Shown piece after piece: positions 1 to 4,482 of a stretch of 5,051 nt of DNA. The stretch's first letter is position 1. Every line of letters starts with the position of its first letter. Position numbers and translations under genes: made by a program. This DNA is from Chloroflexota bacterium. Lineage in GTDB: Bacteria; Chloroflexota; Anaerolineae; Anaerolineales; Anaerolineaceae. The notes under the pieces were generated by a model that searched no databases, was not told where the DNA came from, and saw only the letters and a program-made list of their open reading frames with translations. The DNA is taken from NCBI GenBank assembly GCA_011053085.1, contig DSBE01000102.1, positions 1-5,051 of the forward strand. The letters are read 5' to 3'.

Positions 1-2
1 GA

Positions 3-143
3 GTATACCAGATGGTGATTGCTGACAAGGGTTTTGGATTAAAATTCTCATATTCAAATGGCATGTCGAAGGGACACCAGTCTTACCTCTTTCCACATTC
101 CCAAGCTGCGACCTGGCTGTATAATTACAGTCATGATAATTGA
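3..143 (+). CDS. possible C-terminal tail of an upstream gene (partial, unrecognised)
   Basis: This frame is open from the window edge to a TGA at 141-143 and gives 46 residues ending in ATWLYNYSHDN. The peptide is rich in aromatic and small residues (KGFGLKFSYSNG, SYLFPHSQAATW) and looks more protein-like than the Arg/Cys-rich peptide read in the ftcD frame over the same bases. If real, it overlaps the first 11 bases of ftcD, and the ftcD promoter lies inside its last codons. I do not recognise the family. An open frame of this length also arises by chance fairly often, so the call is tentative. The other two + frames stop within the first 25 bases. Confidence 0.4.
   Translation, partial: VYQMVIADKGFGLKFSYSNGMSKGHQSYLFPHSQAATWLYNYSHDN
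98..125 (+). promoter_or_regulatory. putative sigma70-type promoter of ftcD (TTCCCA-N16-TATAAT)
   Basis: A perfect TATAAT lies at 120-125, with TTCCCA (4 of 6 consensus bases) 16 bases upstream at 98-103. Transcription would be expected to start about 7 bases after the -10 box, at about 132-133, which is the A of the ftcD start codon. This predicts a leaderless mRNA. Confidence 0.5.
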
Positions 144-1011
144 ATGTGTACCCAACTTTTCCGAATCTCGCAACAAGCAGGTTATCGAAACCATAATCGA
201 TAATCTCTCATCTATTCCAGACATTAAGATCATCAACCGCCATTCCGATGACGATCACAACCGCACTGTGCTGACGATGATTGGCGATGAGGTATCTATC
301 CCCGAAGCTGCTTTCAAAGCTGCCCGGTTGGCGCAAGAACACATAAACATATTCCAGCATACCGGTCAGCATCCCCGGATTGGTGCCCTGGATGTACTCC
401 CTTTCATTCCGCTTGGTGACACCCCCATGTCTGTTTGCGTACAGATCGCCAGAGAGGTCGGCAAGAGAATCGGAGAGGAACTGCAAATTCCTGTCTATCT
501 ATACGAAGAAGCGGCCTTGCGACCTGAAAGACGCAAGCTGGAGAATGTACGGCGGGGTGAATTTGAAGCACTGATCCACCAGATCGAAACCAACCCGGCT
601 AAGGCACCAGACTTTGGTCCCAAAAAAGTTGGTTCCGCTGGCGCTATCGCAGTCGGCGCTCGCATGCCTTTGATCGCCTTCAATGTATATCTCAATACCA
701 ACGATCAATCCATTGCGGTTGCTATCGCGAAAAAAATCCGCCAGTCATCTGGCGGCTTGCCCAATGTGAAGGCCCTGGGCCTATTGGTCAATGGTATCGC
801 GCAAGTCTCCATGAACCTGACCGACTATCGCAAGACTGGTCTTTCTCAAGTAATGGAGGCCATTCGACGGGAAGCTGCACTCTCAGGAACCTCCATTCAC
901 CACACTGAATTGGTTGGCCTGATCCCGCGCGACGCCGTTTTGGATGCTGCCGCTTTTTTCCTCCAAAACGACCATCTGACCCATCACCGAATCATTGAAT
1001 CTCATTTGTGA
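133..1011 (+). CDS. ftcD: glutamate formimidoyltransferase (stand-alone formiminotransferase)
   Basis: The 292-residue product transfers the formimino group of N-formimino-L-glutamate to tetrahydrofolate, giving glutamate and 5-formimino-THF; this is the folate-linked end of one histidine degradation route in the cytosol. It opens with the family signature MIIECVPNFSES. It has DHNRTV at residues 41-46 and HPRIGALDVLPFIP at 80-93, where His80 lines up with the catalytic His82 of the mammalian enzyme. The C-terminal formiminotransferase subdomain starts around residue 180 and includes SSGGLPNVKALG (205-216). The length matches single-domain enzymes; the cyclodeaminase domain of bifunctional FTCD is absent and no separate cyclodeaminase gene is in the window. 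The frame is open from an ATG at 58, but those 25 extra residues do not look like the family and MIIECVPNFS is the usual N-terminus, so the start is put at 133. No Shine-Dalgarno site precedes it. Confidence 0.93.
   Translation: MIIECVPNFSESRNKQVIETIIDNLSSIPDIKIINRHSDDDHNRTVLTMIGDEVSIPEAAFKAARLAQEHINIFQHTGQHPRIGALDVLPFIPLGDTPMSVCVQIAREVGKRIGEELQIPVYLYEEAALRPERRKLENVRRGEFEALIHQIETNPAKAPDFGPKKVGSAGAIAVGARMPLIAFNVYLNTNDQSIAVAIAKKIRQSSGGLPNVKALGLLVNGIAQVSMNLTDYRKTGLSQVMEAIRREAALSGTSIHHTELVGLIPRDAVLDAAAFFLQNDHLTHHRIIESHL
730..755 (-). terminator. intrinsic-terminator-like hairpin, antisense inside ftcD
   Basis: Read on the minus strand, a perfect 7-bp GC-rich stem (CCGCCAG / CTGGCGG, loop ATGA, 738-755) is followed by one A and seven T (737-730). 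This is the textbook Rho-independent terminator layout, pointing against ftcD. On the sense strand the hairpin is preceded by the A run, so it should not stop ftcD transcription. The coding sequence here (KKIRQSSGGL) is a conserved part of the protein, so the structure may be a by-product of codons. Confidence 0.4.
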
Positions 1012-1032
1012 AACATTATTTGCCGTTTAGGC

Positions 1033-1038
1033 TATAAT
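1033..1038 (+). promoter_or_regulatory. putative -10 box of the dcd promoter
   Basis: A perfect TATAAT lies in the 57-base gap between ftcD and dcd, 30 bases before the dcd ATG. The predicted start site is near 1045, leaving a leader of about 24 bases that holds the ribosome binding site. No good -35 is found at 16-18 bases; GAAACA at 1010-1015 is the nearest. No terminator hairpin separates ftcD from dcd, so read-through from ftcD is also possible. Confidence 0.5.
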
Positions 1039-1058
1039 GATTGACAATATCACATAGT

Positions 1059-1063
1059 GGAGG
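1059..1063 (+). promoter_or_regulatory. Shine-Dalgarno site GGAGG deciding the dcd start
   Basis: GGAGG ends 5 bases before the ATG at 1069. The frame extends 4 codons upstream to a GTG at 1057, but that GTG immediately abuts and partly overlaps the Shine-Dalgarno itself, so ATG 1069 is preferred. Confidence 0.85.
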
Positions 1064-1068
1064 CAAAC

Positions 1069-1623
1069 ATGGGTGTCAAACCAGATCATTGGATCAAAAA
1101 ACAATCACAAGCGAATGGCATGATCGAACCATTCGTAGACGCGCAGATACGCGAAGGCGTCATATCATACGGCGTTTCATCTTACGGCTATGATATCCGG
1201 GTAGCAAATGAATTCAAGATATTCACCAACATCAATTCTGCTGTGGTTGATCCGAAAAATTTTGATCCAAAATCTATGGTGGACTATAAAGGTGACGTTT
1301 GCATCATCCCGCCCAATTCCTTTGCCCTGGCACGCACTGTTGAATATTTCCGCATCCCTCGCAACATCTTCACTATTTGTGTTGGTAAATCTACTTACGC
1401 CAGATGCGGCATCATCATCAATGTCACCCCCTTTGAACCCGAGTGGGAAGGATACGTCACCCTGGAAATCTCAAATACCACCCCGCTGCCGGCAAAAATT
1501 TACGCCAACGAAGGCATAGCCCAGGTGATCTTCTTCGAAGGCGATGAGATTTGTGAGATTTCTTACGCCGACAAAAAAGGCAAGTATCAATACCAGCGTT
1601 CTATCGAATTGCCAAAACTTTGA
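1069..1623 (+). CDS. dcd: dCTP deaminase
   Basis: The 184-residue product deaminates dCTP to dUTP in the cytosol; dUTPase then yields dUMP for thymidylate synthesis. It belongs to the trimeric dCTP deaminase/dUTPase fold. Visible signatures are [13 protein letters not shown] (32-44), [15 protein letters not shown] (76-90), [10 protein letters not shown] (106-115) and [15 protein letters not shown] (124-138). Ser108, Arg112 and Glu133 match the E. coli active-site residues Ser111, Arg115 and Glu138. The protein is close in length and sequence to the roughly 185-190-residue Dcd type that begins with a KSDKWI-like segment, here KPDHWI. The gene looks complete and has its own promoter and GGAGG site. 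The bifunctional dCTP deaminase/dUMP-forming type is an alternative that sequence reading alone does not strictly exclude. Confidence 0.95.
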   Translation: MGVKPDHWIKKQSQANGMIEPFVDAQIREGVISYGVSSYGYDIRVANEFKIFTNINSAVVDPKNFDPKSMVDYKGDVCIIPPNSFALARTVEYFRIPRNIFTICVGKSTYARCGIIINVTPFEPEWEGYVTLEISNTTPLPAKIYANEGIAQVIFFEGDEICEISYADKKGKYQYQRSIELPKL

Positions 1624-1676
1624 TCGACAGCTTTTGGCTAACCTGTCCTGCCATCTATTTCCTGTTGACAAGATAC

Positions 1677-1685
1677 TGCTATAAT
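1677..1685 (+). promoter_or_regulatory. extended -10 promoter of the MgtC-family gene (TGCTATAAT)
   Basis: TGC precedes a perfect TATAAT (1680-1685), giving the TGn extended -10 that can work without a -35. A TTGACA at 1665-1670 is only 9 bases upstream, too close to serve as the -35. The predicted start site is near 1692, about 34 bases before the TTG start codon. The rest of the 102-base gap after dcd (1624-1725) shows no terminator or gene. Confidence 0.6.
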
Positions 1686-1711
1686 TAGGTTAAGAAATCA
1701 TCAGGAACCGG

Positions 1712-1720
1712 AAAGGAGGA
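1712..1720 (+). promoter_or_regulatory. strong Shine-Dalgarno AAAGGAGGA deciding a TTG start
   Basis: AAAGGAGGA is near-perfectly complementary to the 16S rRNA 3' end and ends 5 bases before the TTG at 1726. This spacing supports the non-ATG start; the next in-frame ATG (1768) would remove most of the first membrane segment. Confidence 0.85.
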
Positions 1721-1725
1721 CTGCC

Positions 1726-2397
1726 TTGTTAGATTATCTGGAAATAACCATCAGATTACTGGTCGCCATGAGCCTTGGCGGCTTGATTGGACTTGAACGT
1801 GAATACCAGAACCAACCCGCTGGTTTGCGCACCCACATAATCCTGGTAGTCGGTTCCGCTCTGACAATGATCCTCGCCATTCAGCTGCCTTATACATTAC
1901 CAGGCGAAGCTACCGGTGATATCATGCGATTGGGAGCGGGCGTCATCACCGGTATTGGTTTTTTGGGTGGTGGTGCCATCTTGCGCTTCGGTGCTAATGT
2001 CAAAGGGTTAACCACTGCTACCTCCTTGTGGACCATGGCAATTGTTGGATTGGCTGTCGGTGCAGGTTTGTATTTTCCTGCCGTGCTAACCTCGGTGATT
2101 TTGTTGCTGGTTTTGGTCGTGTTATCTCTGGTTGAAGACCGGTGGATACAACCCTTCATTGTCCTGAACATCTCATTATTGGCCAAAGACCACAAAGGTA
2201 TCTTGGACAAAATAAAAAAAACAGTGGCAAAATACAGTTCAGGCAATGAACACACCAATTTCAGGGTGGAGAAAAATATGAAAAAGAATGAACTGGCGAT
2301 TGATATCAGCCTGCGAACACGCCAGTCAAACGTACTGGAATTACTCATTAAAGACCTTGCCCACATAGATGGTGTGCAAAGTTTTGAGATCAACTAA
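1726..2397 (+). CDS. MgtC/SapB/YhiD-family inner-membrane protein
   Basis: This is a 223-residue membrane protein started by TTG. The N-terminal MgtC domain holds about five hydrophobic segments (roughly residues 7-24, 36-54, 68-86, 99-117 and 118-136). It also has the family signatures GGLIGLEREYQNQPAGLRTH (18-37), RLGAGVITGIGFLGGGAILR (68-87) and VKGLTTATSLW (92-102). Residues from about 148 to the end are soluble, with an alternating beta/alpha pattern like the ACT-like C-terminal domain of longer MgtC proteins. In Salmonella and Mycobacterium, MgtC is linked to growth at low magnesium, survival in macrophages and control of the F1Fo ATP synthase, but many environmental homologues have no assigned role, so none is claimed here. 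It is probably the first gene of a two-gene operon with the NYN gene, 17 bases downstream. No magnesium riboswitch is evident in the short leader. Confidence 0.9.
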   Translation: MLDYLEITIRLLVAMSLGGLIGLEREYQNQPAGLRTHIILVVGSALTMILAIQLPYTLPGEATGDIMRLGAGVITGIGFLGGGAILRFGANVKGLTTATSLWTMAIVGLAVGAGLYFPAVLTSVILLLVLVVLSLVEDRWIQPFIVLNISLLAKDHKGILDKIKKTVAKYSSGNEHTNFRVEKNMKKNELAIDISLRTRQSNVLELLIKDLAHIDGVQSFEIN

Positions 2398-2414
2398 TTA
2401 TTGGGAGAATTTTT

Positions 2415-2708
2415 ATGGCAATACACACATCAGATCATAGCAACCGTCGATTCGCATTGTTAATTGACGGTGATAATGCACAACCGAAATTAATCAAAGA
2501 TATACTCACTGAGACCGGGAAATACGGCGTCATATCAGTCCGGCGGATTTATGGTGATTGGACCACCGCCAACATGAATGGTTGGAAAGAAACCTTGCAT
2601 ACTTATGCGATCCAACCAATCCAACAATTCCGCTATACCATTGGGAAAAATGCGACCGACAGCGCCATGATCATTGACGCCATGGATCTCGTTTACAGCG
2701 GACTGTAG
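2415..2708 (+). CDS. 5' fragment of the NYN RNase gene
   Basis: As read, this frame gives 97 residues and ends at the premature TAG. It keeps the first beta strand with IDGDN (17-21), the VRRIYGDW segment (42-49) and Asp82, but lacks the SSDSD segment and the last strand of the NYN fold. The product would probably not be an active nuclease alone. Translation should be efficient because the Shine-Dalgarno GGGAG is 7 bases from the ATG. Confidence 0.6.
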   Translation: MAIHTSDHSNRRFALLIDGDNAQPKLIKDILTETGKYGVISVRRIYGDWTTANMNGWKETLHTYAIQPIQQFRYTIGKNATDSAMIIDAMDLVYSGL

Positions 2709-2776
2709 ACAGTTTCTGCCTGGTTTCCAGCGACAGCGATTACACCCGTCTGGCAACCCGCATTCGCGAAACCGGC

Positions 2777-3172
2777 ATGTTCGTCATGGGTATTGGCAAA
2801 AAAATGACACCACGTGCTTTTGTAAATGCATGCGAAGTCTTCTTGTTCACCGAAAACTTCACTTCGAATCAAAAACCACGCCCAACAACCAGCACTAAAC
2901 CCAGTACACCACAAAAAGAGGATGAATCCGATCCTATCCGATTGCTTGAAAGCGCCTGGGAAATGGCTTCCGGCGATGACGGCTGGGCAGTGCTGAGCGA
3001 TCTTGGTAACGCATTGCGCAAATTAGACCCCTCATTTGACCCGCGCACCTACGGCCACAATCAATTATTAAAATTGATTCAAGCCCACAAAGACAAATTC
3101 CGGGTTCGTGGATTGAACCGGGAGGGTCCTTCTTCTGCCATTTTTGTCACTACCAAAGAAAACAATTCCTAA
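2777..3172 (+). CDS. 3' fragment of the NYN RNase gene, mainly the OST-HTH domain
   Basis: From the internal ATG at 2777 the frame gives 131 residues. The first 30 are the end of the NYN domain (MFVMGIGKKMTPRAFVNAC). The linker spans about 29-50. The OST-HTH domain lies at about 53-126, with the family pattern WAVLSDLGNALRKLDPSFDP then YGHNQLLKLIQAHKDKFRVR. No Shine-Dalgarno site precedes ATG 2777. The frame is open upstream to 2678, and the residues coded there from 2702 on are clearly NYN sequence, so this is the rest of one gene and not a separate one. The TAA stop at 3170-3172 overlaps the stop of the convergent DUF711 gene. Confidence 0.55.
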   Translation: MFVMGIGKKMTPRAFVNACEVFLFTENFTSNQKPRPTTSTKPSTPQKEDESDPIRLLESAWEMASGDDGWAVLSDLGNALRKLDPSFDPRTYGHNQLLKLIQAHKDKFRVRGLNREGPSSAIFVTTKENNS

Positions 3173-4404
3173 GACCCCCATTTACTGACAGGGAGCCAAT
3201 CACCTTCTGCAAGTAAACCCTGAATGCCTGTACCTGTCACAGGCATGATTCGGGCATTGGTAAAGAAGGGGAACTTGAAGTCAGTTAGGTCGCCTGCGGC
3301 TTTACCGGGTATCGGCATCAGGCGCGCCGTCAACGGTTTGCCTAACCGTTTTGACAAAACGGCCAAATCAAGCAGTATGGCAAATAGCTGATCTTCGGTG
3401 ATGTCGCCTGGTAAAGGCACTGTATCCAGGCCGGTGCCGCAAACGGTGGAAAACAAAAACAGATCTTTGATGGTCAATGCGCCTTCGCTGCTTCGTTGTG
3501 CCAATACGGTATCTTCCAAAATCGGAAGCATTAACCCATTAAAGCCTGACCGTTTGAACTTCGCCTGGTCCAACGCCGACAGCAACATCCCTATCGCCGA
3601 TAAAGAACCAATATGCCCAACAGGAACGCCGCTTAGCCGCTCAATGGCAGTGCCAATAGATTGTTCAAGTTCGACAAACGGCGCTGGTGTAAAATCAAAA
3701 CCCAGAAAATGCATGCCGGTTGCATCGCTTAACTCCATCGCCACTTGCTCCAATCTTTCTGCCGCTTTCTCGATGGCCTGCTGATAGAAGAGAAAAGCCT
3801 CATGAATGTCGCTTGCCTCCGAAAAAGCTTCTACAGCCATATCCGCCGACTCCATTGCCAGCGCATATGCCCCTGCACTCTCTCTCACATCAGCATATCC
3901 CGCCGGGAAAAAAGGGATGTTGCCAGGCACATTCGCCAACGCAGCAAAGTACAAATTCCCAAAACCATTGGGTTCCACCTGGCTCAATTGTTTGATTAAA
4001 AGAGCCGCATTGCGCACTGCCGTCAATGAAACACCTGATTGGTCCTGTAAATCGAGATGTGCAGAAGCAAACACATGTTCGGTAGCGGCGATGGCTTCGC
4101 CGATGAAGGATATCGCTTCAGGTTCTTCTGCAGAAGCCGGACCAATAGAGAGGTAATCGAATCCTGCCTCAACCGCGTTCTTCTCGATCATCGACAACCT
4201 GGCAAGGGCAGACTCGACGTCTGGCAAAGGCAGATACTGCGCAAAAGGATTGGATGCCAGGCGATAAGATTGAGGATTATATCCGGCGTCGGCGAATGCT
4301 TGCGCCGCTTTCTCCGTGAATAATTGTAGTTGTTCCCAGGCTGTTTCAGAAAGGCCTGTTTCTTTCTGCATCCTCACAAAGCCGGTTAGTGATCGAATTT
4401 TCAT
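3169..4404 (-). CDS. DUF711 family protein
   Basis: The product has 411 residues. It shows hallmarks of the DUF711 family: an MKIRSLTGF-type N-terminus, CGTGLDTVPLPGD (322-334) and PIPGKAAGDLTDF (364-376), the last resembling the usual PVPGKxAGD motif near the C-terminus. DUF711 proteins are mostly cytosolic, often over 400 residues, and have been grouped structurally with pyruvate-formate-lyase-like folds, but no reaction is established, so none is proposed. No signal peptide or membrane segment is seen. The frame can start 4 codons earlier at 4416, but ATG 4404 has GGAG (4411-4414) six bases upstream and gives the typical family N-terminus. The gene is divergent from the nucleotidase gene. 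Its stop TAG (3169-3171, minus strand) overlaps the stop of the NYN gene, and no terminator lies between them. Confidence 0.85.
   Translation of the reverse strand: MKIRSLTGFVRMQKETGLSETAWEQLQLFTEKAAQAFADAGYNPQSYRLASNPFAQYLPLPDVESALARLSMIEKNAVEAGFDYLSIGPASAEEPEAISFIGEAIAATEHVFASAHLDLQDQSGVSLTAVRNAALLIKQLSQVEPNGFGNLYFAALANVPGNIPFFPAGYADVRESAGAYALAMESADMAVEAFSEASDIHEAFLFYQQAIEKAAERLEQVAMELSDATGMHFLGFDFTPAPFVELEQSIGTAIERLSGVPVGHIGSLSAIGMLLSALDQAKFKRSGFNGLMLPILEDTVLAQRSSEGALTIKDLFLFSTVCGTGLDTVPLPGDITEDQLFAILLDLAVLSKRLGKPLTARLMPIPGKAAGDLTDFKFPFFTNARIMPVTGTGIQGLLAEGDWLPVSKWGS
3332..3362. repeat. two mutually exclusive inverted repeats inside the DUF711 gene
   Basis: AACGGTT (3332-3338) can pair with AACCGTT (3344-3350). 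Alternatively CCGTTTTG (3346-3353) can pair with CAAAACGG (3355-3362) around a central A. The shared segment means only one hairpin can form at a time. It lies in the coding region for LSKRLGKPLT of DUF711, so a codon by-product is the simplest explanation. Confidence 0.4.
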
Positions 4405-4410
4405 ACCTTG

Positions 4411-4414
4411 CTCC
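4411..4414 (-). promoter_or_regulatory. Shine-Dalgarno GGAG deciding the DUF711 start
   Basis: On the minus strand GGAG ends 6 bases before ATG 4404. The upstream ATG at 4416 overlaps this site and has no comparable signal, so 4404 is the better start. Confidence 0.65.
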
Positions 4415-4438
4415 ATACCTGATCATTTCCTATTTATT

Positions 4439-4467
4439 CTAATACCGTCTGTTATAATTTTGCCCAA
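4439..4467 (-). promoter_or_regulatory. weak candidate promoter of the DUF711 gene
   Basis: On the minus strand TTGGGC (4467-4462) and TATTAG (4444-4439) are 17 bases apart, matching the consensus at 3 of 6 and 4 of 6 bases. A TAGAAT three bases further on is an alternative -10 with poorer spacing. It overlaps the nucleotidase promoter on the other strand, so the two could compete for polymerase. Confidence 0.3.
4450..4458 (+). promoter_or_regulatory. extended -10 promoter of the bisphosphate nucleotidase gene (TGTTATAAT)
   Basis: TGT precedes a perfect TATAAT (4453-4458). No -35 is recognised at the usual distance, consistent with an extended -10 promoter. The predicted start is near 4465, giving a leader of about 18 bases that holds GGAGG at 4474-4478, 4 bases from the ATG. 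Confidence 0.6.
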
Positions 4468-4482
4468 GAAAACGGAGGATCG

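Larger units (their letters stand above)
2415..3172 (+). pseudogene. NYN-domain RNase with C-terminal OST-HTH/LOTUS domain, broken by a frameshift
   Basis: Joined across the break, the gene would encode about 252 residues. The N-terminal NYN (LabA/DUF88-like, PIN-fold) nuclease domain has FALLIDGDNAQP (13-24), Asp82 in ATDSAMIIDAMDL, and SSDSDY (105-110). These supply the conserved acidic metal-binding residues of this RNase family. A low-complexity linker rich in Pro, Thr and Lys follows, then an OST-HTH/LOTUS RNA-binding domain at about residues 174-247. The first frame stops at TAG 2706-2708. The next codons of the domain (TVDSFCLVSSDSDYTRLATR) continue from 2702 in the frame one base back. 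Restoring one base between about 2702 and 2707 would repair the gene. No slippery heptamer is seen at the junction, so programmed frameshifting is unlikely; a real mutation or a sequence error are the options. A GGGAG site at 2403-2407 supports the ATG at 2415. Confidence 0.85.

Noticed and set aside
58..132. 25-codon N-terminal extension of ftcD from ATG 58
   Set aside because: The extension does not resemble FtcD N-termini, which begin at the MIIECVPNFS-like segment, and it has no Shine-Dalgarno.
1041..1046. TTGACA as a -35 element upstream of dcd
   Set aside because: It is downstream of the TATAAT, and the position 17 bases further on (about 1064-1069) has no -10-like sequence.
1665..1670. 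TTGACA as the -35 of the MgtC gene promoter
   Set aside because: It is only 9 bases from the TATAAT, far short of the usual 16-18; the TGn extended -10 explains the promoter better.
1890..2393. 167-codon open frame on the minus strand
   Set aside because: It lies wholly opposite the MgtC-family gene, whose motifs are unambiguous; the antisense peptide shows no recognisable domain and no good ribosome binding site was noted.
2690..2708. Programmed -1 frameshift site in the NYN gene
   Set aside because: The frame change is in the right direction, but no X_XXY_YYZ slippery heptamer is present at the crossover; a lost base is simpler.
3100..3124. tRNA T-arm-like sequence on the minus strand (GGTTCAATCC)
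   Set aside because: No cloverleaf, anticodon arm or acceptor stem can be drawn around it, and it lies in the conserved OST-HTH coding region.
3398..4323. Several + strand open frames of about 84-128 codons
   Set aside because: All are opposite the DUF711 gene. Their composition (Pro/Ser/Cys/Arg-rich) is typical of shadow frames.
4347..4368. CAGAAAG / CTTTCTG inverted repeat near the DUF711 start
   Set aside because: A 7-bp stem with an 8-base loop within coding sequence, with no T run; likely chance.
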